Origin: Watersipora subatra
Taxonomy: Eukaryota; Bryozoa; Gymnolaemata; Cheilostomatida; Watersiporidae
Direction of reading: 5' to 3'
Length of the DNA: 64,000 bases
Assembly (NCBI RefSeq): GCF_963576615.1
Contig: NC_088709.1
Location: forward strand, 76,924,538 to 76,988,537
The translations under genes and the position numbers were made by a program. The notes beneath the pieces are model-generated. The model was not told where the DNA came from. It saw only the letters and a program-made list of their open reading frames with translations, and did not search any database. Below, piece by piece: positions 39,901-48,417 of this stretch; positions within the stretch are counted from its first letter, which is position 1, and the number at the start of each line of letters is the position of its first letter.

Positions 39901-42900
39901 AAGCAAGGAACTTGCAGCTGATGATTTGTTATTAAAGTAGCAGGCTGAAATACAGGTTTCTGCTAAATAGTTGATATGTAAAAAGTATCTGAAGTGTCCG
40001 ATTTTTTAAGAAAAGATCGGCCGATACCGATTCAGATACTTAATACCCATATCGGCACCGATACCGATATTGAAATCGGGGCAACTCTAGTAGAGAGTCA
40101 GTGGACAGAGGAGGAAGAGAGTCAGTGAATAGAGGAGGTAGAGAGTCAGTGGACAGAGGAGGTAGAGAGTCAGTAAATGGAGGAAGTAGAGAGTCAGTGA
40201 ATAGAGGGGATAGAGAGTGACGAAACATGATGAAATGAGTGACCGGTGACGAAATGAAAATGATAAGTGGAAAACTATGGGTATAATGTCATCACCAGGT
40301 CAAGAGAATCTTTTTGCTTTGACTTCGCGAGTGAAGAACTTGTATTTCTGTCTGAAGATCCATCTAAAAGCCAAGGTAACAGTAGCACAGTGACACAACC
40401 TTACAGAATCTTACCTAAAAAGTCCTGAGAGTTAGAGAGAGGGAGGCAACAGTGTTTAAACAAATAAAATTTGCACAATAAAAACCCTCCAATTTTTATG
40501 AGGAACTCAAGCATTTCATATAGAAATATCTCAGTCACATACTGTAGAGTGTAGATGGACAACGAATACAATATTTACCTGATTGATGAGAAGTTGCCTC
40601 CCTCTGGTTCTTCACTCCTTCCTGAATCAACTCATCAAAGGAGTCATCACTATCTGATATCAATGCAGCTCTCGCAGCTGTAGGATAGTCATAAATTCAA
40701 TTCAATATCAATGCGACTCAGTTAGCTATGAGGCAATTCCACAAAATCAGCTATGCTTCAGGACATTATTTCCATGGATAGATGGTACAATGTACATATG
40801 TACTGTACATAGGATCCCATATAGTATGTATGACCCAGCACGGAACACAAGATCCCATATTGTATGTATGACCCAGCACGGTACACAAGATACCTTATTG
40901 TATGTATGATACAAAAATGTACACAAGATACGATAAGAACACACACGATGCAATATATTCAAACCTCTACATAAAAATGCTTCGATAGCAAACATTTGTA
41001 TCAACATACAAAATAAATACAACATTATCAAAACACTACCCTTTTGTAAGTTAAAGGCTAATAAAAAGGATAATTATAACACAAAAATAATTAAAAATTT
41101 GTGTACTAAATTAATTCAAATTTATAGATCTAGTAGAGTTAAACTGTATCTATGGTATGCTCGAGTAAGCTACACGCATCAGTCTACCACTGAATCTATA
41201 TATCGTCAAATCTTTGCTTACACGGACGTGTCACTAAAAGTAGCAATATTGGACGGATTATTACTTGATACTTTTTAAATGTAAATTACTCTTTTTCCTT
41301 TAGATTTCTAAAAATAGTATTATACTGCGGTTGTTTTAAAGCGATATATACATGTAATTTCTCAAGGTTGTTATTAATAAGTGTTTTTGCTGTAAAATGA
41401 ATTAAATAGAATATAATGAATCTTTGTAATAATGCTTGCTTAGGAATGAGTCAGTTTTAACATAAAATACTGTAAAACCTCTGATTGAACGCCATGGGGC
41501 TCTATTTTTCAACCTCTCCTCTCTTGTGGCGGTCAATTGGAGGTGGTGTACAAATAAAGACTGGCGTTGTATTTTTTAAATAGCTTGTCAGAATTTTGGG
41601 AAGATAAATTTAGCCCTTTTACAGGCGAACTGAATGTCGCCTATATTTTGCCGTCTTTTTTCAGCGGAGCGATGTTAAACCTTTTGGATGCAATAAATCT
41701 GCTAACTTATCTCTAACTTATAAAAAATCTCTAGACAAAATATGCATTGGAAAGCTGAGAAATATTTCTACCTGTTGTTATCTATTGATTGCAATTAATC
41801 TGTGATGATATTACATATAGCCTTTGCCATGCAATTTTTTAGCGTTCAATTCTTTAAAATTCTAAATTTGGATGCAAATTTTGATTTTATATTTAACAAT
41901 GTTGCATAAAAGCTCATTGCACTCACTGATATGTTTGCTACAGTTTACAGCCAAAACTAGCTCTTTATATGCAATAGAAGAGGAATTATGAGCGTCGATC
42001 CATTGTAAGCCGTGTTAAGACAACCACAAGGGTGCTATTAAAGAATATGCTATAAATCTGCAAATTTCTAAGTTATGTAATGATAATCGATCAAATGCTA
42101 AAAAGGTATATGTTCATAAACAAGTGACACAAACAAACCATACATATATCACATGCAAAAAAAATTACCGTTTTTAAAACCAAAATATTTGCATCATTCA
42201 CTCGAATAACTGCGTTCTGATTTTTGCGTTCAATGGAACGAGCTTCTGGTTGCTCAATACCTTCGGCAATGTCTTCTAACCTCGACTCTTCTTCCGCCTT
42301 GCTGATCTAGTCGATATTAGAGTTCAAACTAATGTTTGGCAGGGCAATACTTTTACGGGTAGCATTTAGCACAAAAGCAACGCGTAAATATTTTGCTTGC
42401 TAAACGCAACCTTCACCTTAAAACTAGTTGTTCATCCACCATCGTAAATGTAAACCATTTTTTAAATATACATGCACTTTGAGATACCAAGACCGCGTTA
42501 AACATGAAACTATACTATTAGCCTGAGAGAGTGATTAATTAATTCTATGTTTCTATGCTTTCAAATTTTAACGAAAAAAAAACGAAAAGCTTTGGAATTG
42601 AGTGACGAGAAATTAATTTTTATTGATGTAAATGATTCATTATTAATGCCATTTTGTGGACATTTTTCTACTAATCAATTGATATTATGGGCTCATGAAG
42701 ATCAAAAAATGTCAAAAGTGGCGTTCAAATGGAGGTGGCGGTTTATTTGTCAAATCATCTCTCCAGGTGGCGTTCAAATAGAGGTGGGGTTCAATTAAAG
42801 GTTTTATGTTTGTCAAAAAGGTTAATTTCACATATTGAGGTTTGGCTGTATGTCATATCAACCATACAGAGAATGACATATAGTGCCTACCAGGAATTTT

Positions 42901-45193
42901 GAAACAACCTTCATTTGATACTGAATCGTGTAGATATATTGAGCTTGATTCTTCTTTTGTTTTTTCTAAGGAAATCGATGTCATGTCATCGGAGAGATTG
43001 AAGTGAGGACCATCCTCTTCAATATACACATGTGTGAATGAGCAGCGTATTTAACTGAATGTACATGGTAGGGTAAAAACAATAGAAGATAAATGATATC
43101 ATGACATATGAGATAAAGCTGAGCTTAAGTACCCGACTAGACTAAAGTAAAGCACCTACCCACTGAATCATCAGAAGCCTGAGATGATAAGGACTCGGCA
43201 ACGCTAGTTGACCTGAAGACAACCAAATATACTATTAGCCATTCCCCATCCATGTGTGACATCACGCAAATCACAAACTAGTAACCGCAGAATTGACATG
43301 TGTCAGCAAGTAGCTAGCTAGCTAACACAGCGGTTAGTAAAGCACTAATAAACTGACCGTTGAAAGAGCTGAGTAAAGTGAAAATAATAGAGCAGAGCTA
43401 GTTTACCTCTCCTCGAGTAAATTTGTGGTCTTGATATAGAAGAGCCTATCATCTGCGCTACTCTCACCGCTAAGTGAAGCCTCGTCAGAGACTATGAAAT
43501 CATCTAAACTGGTGAACAAAGCAAAAATAGAAATATAGTTGATGCATCCTTCTAGCTGACATAGGACTGTAACTAGAACGTCATGACATTGCAGTATTGA
43601 ACGCATTGGAATAGATGATGAATGTACTGAACAAGCTTCTAGAGTCGCTCAACCTCATGACCCAAATAGACGATGTCATTACTTTGATAATTAATGCAAA
43701 CACTTAGCTTTCGCTCCTGTACAAAAAACGATTTATAAAAAATTAAACAGGTTTTAGGGTACTCGCTAGCTTATGCAAAACACTAAAAAACTTTCATAAA
43801 AGTAGAGAGATACAAGAGGCGAGTGTGTCAAAGTGTGTCATGAATGAACAGAATGAACAAAAATAATGGGTGAATAATAGTGAACGAAAGTAAACTTTGC
43901 GAGAAGACTCTATGGAATGAGTGTGAGAGGCATCTTTGTACCATCCTACAGCCTAAAGAGTTGTTTGTACAGACACAAGCAAAAAAGCTTCAGCAAACTA
44001 ACCTTTCGTCGTCAGTAAAGTACTCCGCGTTGCGCTGCTGGTGGCTGTAAGGGCCTCCCCTAATTCTCTCTAAATCTATAGGAAACAAGACAACCCCATG
44101 ATAATGACTTCAGTGAGATTGCGTGAGATTTGTAAAGGAATATACATAAATCTTTAACGATAAAAGCTGGCTTACATCTTTCATAAGCTTCATCACCGTC
44201 AGATGACTGGCTGGACTGATCACCTCTAGACAAGCGATGCGTCGCACCTGACTGACAGTCCCTTTGCAGCTCGCTGTCTGTCTTTGATGAACAAGAGGAA
44301 TCTTCGCAGTCAGTCAAAGATGACTGCCGATGGTGGCCATCAAAGTCATCAATCAAGGAAGTGAGTCGTCGCTTAGAGCCCGAAGACGAAGAGTGAGAAA
44401 TATCAGAACATGAGGCTTGTGATAATAAAAGACTGTTAGGAGAGTCCGAATTCTCAGTCAGACTATCAGAGCCTGTTGGCCTGAAAATAAAAGAAATGTT
44501 AAATACAACCTCTTTCACCTTTCTAATGATAGAGAACCAAGAACTGATTTGGTCTTTCCGAATACTTTTGCGAGTGAGGAAGTACTACTGAAGGCATAGC
44601 GAGTACCTTGAAAGACACAAACCATCATCTTCATCGTCTGTAAGTAAATCTGCAAGTTGGTAGCTGATGATATCTGTAAAGGACAAAGTTGGACCTTTGT
44701 AATTCATCAAAGAATACGGTATATGAATATGCTGGCCTTCTGCAGAAGTAACTTCTGTTGTTGCATGGCAGATCTGTTCAACTCTAGGCTCACGATACTG
44801 AGCCTGTAGTTGCTGGCATCACTATCAATATAGCAGACTAGCTATTCTATACCAATACAGCACTGCCAGTGAGCTAACCTACCTAAACTGTAGCTCACCA
44901 TATGCTTAGGTAGAACATTGACTTTAAACCATAGAGCTCTACTTGATATGTAATGTAAAAGGCAATGTAAAAATATGATGAGTCATACACCAGATACATG
45001 TCTACTTGAATAAGTAGGTAATATAAGAATAAGATGAGCTATACACCTGATGCATGTCTACTTGAATAAGTAGGTATTATAAGAACATGAAGCGCCATAC
45101 ACCTGGAATAAAAGTACCTGATTGCTTCTTAAGCAGTCTCGCCTCTTTTCCCTCTAATAGCAAATCATCAAATGAGCTATCAGAGTCTATCAT
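20867..45193 (-). CDS. GCNA: GCNA (SprT-like germline protein), 17 coding exons, 624 aa
   Basis: GCNA proteins act in germ cells on DNA-protein crosslinks and genome stability. Coding exons in order: 45118-45193, 44607-44673, 44176-44480, 44003-44075, 43407-43508, 43160-43212, 42891-42965, 40579-40677, 40296-40363, 35442-35602, 31996-32130, 31400-31484, 24709-24841, 24470-24551, 21830-21952, 21060-21204, 20867-20959. All phases agree; the total is 1875 nt. Residues 1-400 are acidic, Ser-rich and likely disordered, with repeated SUMO-interacting-like motifs (SDSSFDDLLL, SLDDFIVSDE, ALISDSDDSFDEL, SLVLTDSDDDV). The SprT-like domain runs from about 405, with HEMCH at 486-490 and a third histidine at 503. 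A zinc ribbon follows (Cys 540, 543, 561, 564), then a short HMG-like tail ending LNF. SprT at the C-terminus argues for GCNA over SPRTN. The start ATG lies 5 nt after a possible acceptor, so a 5' exon probably exists. The donor of exon 13 (gtcggt) is weak. Confidence 0.9.
21266..21786. repeat. 48-bp minisatellite in GCNA intron 15
   Basis: About ten copies of a 48-bp unit, core GACAAGAACTTGGGGACAAT, later copies nearly identical. It fills most of the 625-bp intron between GCNA exons 15 and 16. Being a multiple of three it is open on both strands without being a gene. Confidence 0.93.
22007..22620. repeat. 53-bp minisatellite in GCNA intron 14
   Basis: Eleven copies of a 53-bp unit containing ATGAATGTGTAATGATGAGT. 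Two adjacent units share a GATAAACTCATT variant, showing local duplication. It begins about 55 bp on the intron side of the acceptor of GCNA exon 15. Confidence 0.93.
23090..24480. repeat. ~20-bp degenerate array interrupted by a MITE
   Basis: Diverged units such as AGTTTACCTGCTGTAAGAGG cover about 23090-23410, and a few more (GGTTACCTGCCG, TAGTTTACCTGATG) appear after the inserted MITE to about 24480. On the minus strand the last units approach the donor of GCNA exon 14, which itself reads TTACCTGCCGTGACC on the plus strand and looks like part of the repeat. Confidence 0.7.
23415..24318 (+). mobile_element. TTAA MITE, copy b
   Basis: Starts AGGTTGACTTGCAAC after TTAA (23411-23414). The right end stops at TTGCAAGTCTG and has lost the last few bases and the TTAA. 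It is 75-90 percent similar by eye to copies a and c. It is inserted in the degenerate 20-bp array of GCNA intron 14. Confidence 0.8.
24470..24841 (-). CDS. GCNA: GCNA SprT catalytic exons
   Basis: Exon 24709-24841 encodes the TITFNKRLLKTAG strand-helix segment of the SprT fold, and exon 24470-24551 carries the metal site: ERVRDTLIHEMCHAAVW followed by VEDGHG. HEMCH plus the histidine in DGHG gives HExxH-x12-H with all three zinc ligands and the catalytic Glu intact. The preceding SprT exon (31400-31484, YVREFKKYKDELVKRLNAFY) is 6.6 kb away across the 37-bp satellite. Confidence 0.92.
24905..31240. repeat. 37-bp satellite array (~135 copies) in GCNA intron 12
   Basis: The unit is 37 bp, core ACTATAGTACAGAGTAACTA followed by TGATGATACTACATA, in two blocks (24905-25354 and 26612-31240) around an inserted element. 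Variants show higher-order structure: the rare CAACTGTAGTACGGAG occurs at 27095, 28501 and 29204, exactly 1406 (38 units) and 703 (19 units) apart; the GTGCAGAG variant repeats at 27362, 28768 and 29471 with the same spacings. The array starts about 65 bp from the acceptor of GCNA exon 13. Confidence 0.97.
25355..26611. mobile_element. TA-flanked 1.26-kb TIR element inside the satellite
   Basis: Terminal inverted repeats CCCTAGGACACTTAT (25355-25369) and ATAAGTGTCCTAGGG (26597-26611), each flanked by TA that belongs to the satellite unit. No transposase ORF. A probable second element is nested at about 25545-25990, whose ends share an ATAAACCGC / ATAAGCCGC-type sequence in inverted arrangement. 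The inner sides carry TTTCGC / GCGAAA-rich inverted sequence. Confidence 0.8.
31485..31920. repeat. 18-bp minisatellite abutting GCNA exon 12 acceptor
   Basis: About 24 copies of an 18-bp unit (AGATCAAGTACCCGTAAC). On the minus strand the array ends in CTTGATCTGTTCCAG, the 3' splice site, followed by exon 12 starting GTACGTG. The unit CTGTTACGGGTACTTGAT looks like a mutated copy of this acceptor plus the first exon bases. Confidence 0.9.
32320..35221. mobile_element. TA-flanked TIR element enclosing the 94-bp array
   Basis: Ends are GAGCGCACCCTCGAGA on the left and TCTCGAGGGTGCACTG on the right, i.e. inverted repeats of about 16 bp with two differences, both flanked by TA. Inner sequence on both sides has a related GTGAAAAAA(C/T)C(G/T)TATG segment. 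Inside lie R3-like sequence (32340-32740) and the 94-bp minisatellite. It could be one 2.9-kb Tc1/pogo-like element or two fragments; no transposase was recognised. Confidence 0.45.
32942..34535. repeat. 94-bp minisatellite (17 copies) in GCNA intron 10
   Basis: Units alternate between a GGAGTAATGTGACTTGAG and a GGAGTAACATGACTTGAG type, so the basic block is 188 bp. Units 3-7 and 9-13 repeat the same series of variants, giving a 564-bp higher-order repeat. Each 94-bp unit shifts the frame, so the identical 61-codon minus-strand ORFs are by-products. On the minus strand each unit has CCAAAG|GTATGT, a good splice donor, and TTAG|CATTG, a possible acceptor, 71 bp apart. GCNA exon phases join without using it. 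Confidence 0.95.
35690..37335 (+). mobile_element. Second copy of the R1/R2 element
   Basis: Sequence at 35690-36150 matches 5213-5640, and 36870-37335 matches about 5845-6285, in the same order and orientation, separated here by roughly 700 bp of extra sequence. At the left end a 34-bp unit (CCCACGACCAAAGTGATATT region, 35700-35803) is triplicated. No coding content. It lies in GCNA intron 9. Confidence 0.6.
37370..38228 (+). mobile_element. TTAA MITE, copy c
   Basis: Begins AGGTTGACTTGCAAT after TTAA (37366-37369), ends CAAGTCAGCCT before TTAA (38229-38232). Length 859 bp, close to copy a. The ends are long inverted repeats. Complete copy, intronic in GCNA. Confidence 0.85.
38335..40218. 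repeat. 24-bp minisatellite split by a hAT MITE
   Basis: Around 31 copies of a 24-bp unit (AGTCAGTGAATAGAGGAGGT plus AGAG) at 38335-39069, and about five more at 40090-40218 beyond the inserted element. It is open on both strands (Glu-Ser-Val-Asn-Arg repeats forward, Leu-Pro-Leu-Phe-Thr-Asp-Ser reverse) only because 24 is a multiple of three. The far end lies about 80 bp from GCNA exon 9. Confidence 0.93.
39070..40089. mobile_element. hAT-type non-autonomous element in a minisatellite
   Basis: Ends TAGAGACGCCCCGATT and AATCGGGGCAACTCTA form inverted repeats. The 8-bp sequence GTAGAGAG occurs directly on both sides (39062-39069, 40090-40097), as expected for a hAT target-site duplication, although it is also part of the minisatellite unit. 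The sub-terminal regions are rich in CCGAT/ATCGG repeats. No transposase. Confidence 0.8.
40806..40930. repeat. ~46-bp short tandem repeat
   Basis: Three diverging copies of a unit with CCCATATTGTATGTATGACC and ACACAAGAT, about 130 bp on the intron side of the acceptor of GCNA exon 8. No coding content. Confidence 0.75.
41470..42807 (+). mobile_element. TA-flanked Tc1/pogo-like element, copy 2
   Basis: Starts CTGTAAAACCTCTGATTG after TA (41468-41469) and ends near AAAGGTTTTA. Left-end sequence with GCTCTATTTTTCAACCTCT matches the right end of the element at 11263-13445, and the block at 41890-42000 matches 12890-12990 in reverse. Near the right end, repeated GGCGTTCAAATGGAGGTGG / GGCGTTCAAATAGAGGTGG gives sub-terminal duplication. 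A reverse-strand EDIAEGIEQPE-like peptide recalls that of copy 1. Intronic in GCNA. Confidence 0.6.
44950..45112. repeat. Short tandem repeat next to GCNA exon 1 donor
   Basis: Two and a half copies of a unit of about 58 bp containing CATGTCTACTTGAATAAGTA. It ends within a few bases of the donor of the first coding exon of GCNA (45117). Confidence 0.75.
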
Positions 45194-45421
45194 TGTGCCT
45201 AACGAAATGAGAAACCACACAAAGTATATGGGGTTGTGTAATAATAAAAAACTCTGTCTATAAAAAGCTCAAGGAAGAAAAATGGGTACATACACTCAGA
45301 CTTTTCTACAGTAAATTAAGATGAACTACTCTCAGTACACCAGCAATTGAAGCATTCAGTAGTGAATTAAGATAAACATTTTCATAGAAACATGTAGCAT
45401 GGCTACAGCTGCTATCTTTCA

Positions 45422-45952
45422 TAGAGATGGAACGAAACATCTTGAGTATCGACCTGTCTCGTCTAGGATCGATCTCGCCCGACCTAAATATTGCCAAACT
45501 CGATACAGGAAATAGAACTAAAGCGACTGCGCATGGCTGTTAAAACATGGCTGCAGAAAAAGGTAAATAAAGTTGCAGGAAATAAAGTAAGACCTATTCA
45601 ATAGATGGTAAAAATATACATGTACAAAGTAACATGTTTATAATATTTATTATCAATCAAGCTCAAAATTCTTAAACATATATAACTTCGCTATTTCAGA
45701 GCAGTTTGTGTTACTTCTGTTTACAAAAAATACATGCATATTGCTATGAAAATGTTGTATTTAAACCATTTACACCAGGAGAAAATTAAATTTAAAGAGG
45801 TTTATCAATTTCATACATCAAGTGCGCTAGTCCTTGTGTAGTGAAATCATCACCAAATGCTCATTATTTTACTGTCCTGTGTCTCGAATTTTTACAAGAA
45901 AGTGTCTCGAGTCTCGTCTCGAACATAAAAAACCTGTCTCGTTCCACCTCTA
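45422..45952. mobile_element. 531-bp hAT-type MITE
   Basis: Ends TAGAGATGGAACGAAAC and GTCTCGTTCCACCTCTA are inverted repeats, flanked by the direct 8-bp duplication ATCTTTCA (45414-45421 and 45953-45960). Inside, near 45551, ATGGCTGCAGAAAAAG followed by GTAAAT could be the remnant of a first transposase exon. It lies about 220 bp upstream of the GCNA first coding exon. Confidence 0.85.
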
Positions 45953-46512
45953 ATCTTTCAACAAACAATTGACAAGTGATAGAAATGTGATGAAGATTTG
46001 ACTTGACCAATGTGCAAATTTGATCAAGAGACATAATATTATTATTATGACGACCAACTATGAAAACCACATACCATGTAATTGGTAGATTTTAAACGGC
46101 CAAGATCCTGGTGCACTTTTTTGGTGTCAGTAACACGATCACAATAGTGAAATGTAGATTTCACTTTAAAGGTTAATTTATTAAACGTTTCAAAGAAACT
46201 GCAACTACTATTACCTATACTACCACAGCCTCTAGCCCAAATAATTTAGATATATAAGCTAGAATGTCTATTGTGGAGAAAAGATTTTACATGGCTGTGA
46301 GATTTTGAAAACATGAAGATAATAAACTTGCATTTACTGTATGAGGTTACGTGAAAATGTTTTGGCGATGCTGAGCTGATAATACAAGGTTTAACACAGA
46401 ACACGTATGATACAGCTGTTTGTAAGGAACTATAATTTTCCAGGTGGCTGTTTTTAATGCTGCTCTTTAGTAACTACAATTCAACTATGTGGTTGTTATA
46501 CCACTGTTTGTA

Positions 46513-46948
46513 AAGGTTAACTTGCAACAAAATTCACATTACAGTTATTGGGTATTAAAAGATTCACCGTGTCTTATTCTGTTGTGCTATAGGTGCAAAA
46601 TATGTGGAAATGTGATTACAAGCTCTTAAAAGCTAAAAAACGAACAGTTAATCGCCGCCATCACAAAACTGCCGTAGATTAGAATCTCTTTCCAAAACGG
46701 CTCAAATGAGGTGTAATTGAACAAGATGGCTTCTGTTTACACTTTCATGCAACCTTATTCGTCAAAATATTTTCACAAATATACTTCACGCATTCAATAA
46801 AACCATGTCTATTATCCTTACATGTCTATTTCATCATATTGTAATGCTGTCATTTTGAGCACTGATATCTCAAAACCCACTGTAAAAATTCGCTTAATTG
46901 TTTAACCTTGGCTCGGAGGAGTGCATATCATCCTCTGAAAAACATGAC
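46513..46948 (+). mobile_element. TTAA MITE, copy d, truncated
   Basis: The left half of the MITE, starting AAGGTTAACTTGCAAC and following copies a-c through the internal CATGACGAG segment, then stopping where the Gypsy relic begins. The left TTAA is not kept. An ORF starting near 46898 straddles this boundary and is a chance fusion. Confidence 0.75.
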
Positions 46949-47830
46949 GAGGATGCAAAGCAGAAGCACAAAAGCACAGAAGCACTAACTGCTGCAAAGC
47001 AGAGCCCAAATGGTGCGAGAATTGGTGAAATCGACCCAAATGGAGATGGCTATTCACTGCCGGGTTACAAATTGAAATTATTACCCTTTGGAGGTGATAG
47101 AAAGCTGCCTGGAAAGTTCACCACAGACAACCAGCCGGAATTGCCCAAAGGTTGGATGGTCAAGTGGTTGCAAGGTGCCTCAACATTGCAAAACAACCCC
47201 TGATTTGCCCTACCATTGGGACATACACAGGCGTAGAAAGCCAACAGGTGCACGACAAAGCGCCTCTGCAGCAAAGAAATAGGCATGGAAGAATGGGTCA
47301 CGGGGAGTCATGAGGAAATCTGCATCAGAAGGTTGAGTGCCTGCATAACAGGAGGCCCTGTTACAGACAGTCAGACCAAACTGCCAAAAACCAAGCCAGG
47401 AGGAAAGGTTGGCCAACCTGCTGACCCGTGCGATACTGCCTTTAGCATGAGTAACAACGATGTGAGTCAGACCTCCAAGGTCAAGCACTACATTTCACTC
47501 AGGAAGGCGACCAGACCTATCTGGTATCTTCCTCATCAGAATGGGCAGAGGCCGAGCAATGATTGCGAGACTTGCAAAACAAACTAATAGAGCCAGCTGG
47601 CTGAGCCTGAAGTCCACTGGTGGTGCTGATCTAGAGGAAAGACAAGAAGTTGCGTTTCCGTATTGAATACTGGCATTTGAATGCCGTTACCGAACAGGAT
47701 GCATACCCTCGGCCAAAGATAGATGACAGAATTGAGGCTCTTTTCAGAAACTGGTTCTTCAGCACACTCAGCGGGTAATGACAGGTGCTCCTGGATGAGG
47801 ATGCTAAACCTAAACCACCTAAACACCTTC
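46949..47830 (+). pseudogene. Gypsy-type polyprotein relic (RT fragment)
   Basis: At 47640-47780 the sequence reads LRFRIEYWHLNAVTEQDAYP and continues with PKIDDRIEAL and FSTLSG, the start of a Ty3/Gypsy reverse transcriptase palm; just before it a stop-interrupted SPLVV block is also RT-like. The catalytic YxDD part is absent. Upstream, 46950-47280 is open in pieces and unrecognised; a LPKGW motif followed by basic residues faintly recalls a methyl-CpG-binding fold, but this is weak. Clearly broken by stops and frameshifts. Confidence 0.7.
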
Positions 47831-48417
47831 TCACAGACTAATAGTGAGATTAGATTTGCACAATGATTGCATTAATTAAACGATTAACTCGATCAATACA
47901 AATAAACGATTAACTGAGTCGAGCCAATTAGTCTTCAATTAAAATGCAACCGAGGTGATGATCTTGATGTGGTTCCTTTCCTTTGTACTGTTTAGCACCT
48001 ATATGATACCAACGTGGCAGGTTGCTAGCATTTCATTTACTAACAAATAAATATTATGACAAGCAGCACTTTTTTACCAATTAAATACAACCACAATTAT
48101 TTTGCACTCATCTATGAAAACACTAAGGGAGTCACTAACATAAAACTTGCTTATACAGTACAATGACACAAGCACTGAGTCGATCTAGCTGTAAGCCGCC
48201 ATGTTGTTAGTTGTTTGGAAGTGTTTCTAGGTAATAGCAACAAAAGCGATTTCGGTATTATTTAATATCTTACAGTCTATTTTTTGTTTACATTTTAAAA
48301 CTTTTTTAGATCAATTACACAAGGATTTTAATTTTCCAAAAAAATCACAATCATAATTCAGCTTCGGAATATTAATAGCATAAGATTGACACTTTATTGG
48401 AACATAAAAGCAGAAAT

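Noticed and set aside
46898-47203. A 101-codon ORF as a host gene
   Set aside because: It starts inside a truncated TTAA MITE and runs into Gypsy-relic sequence, so it is a chance fusion.
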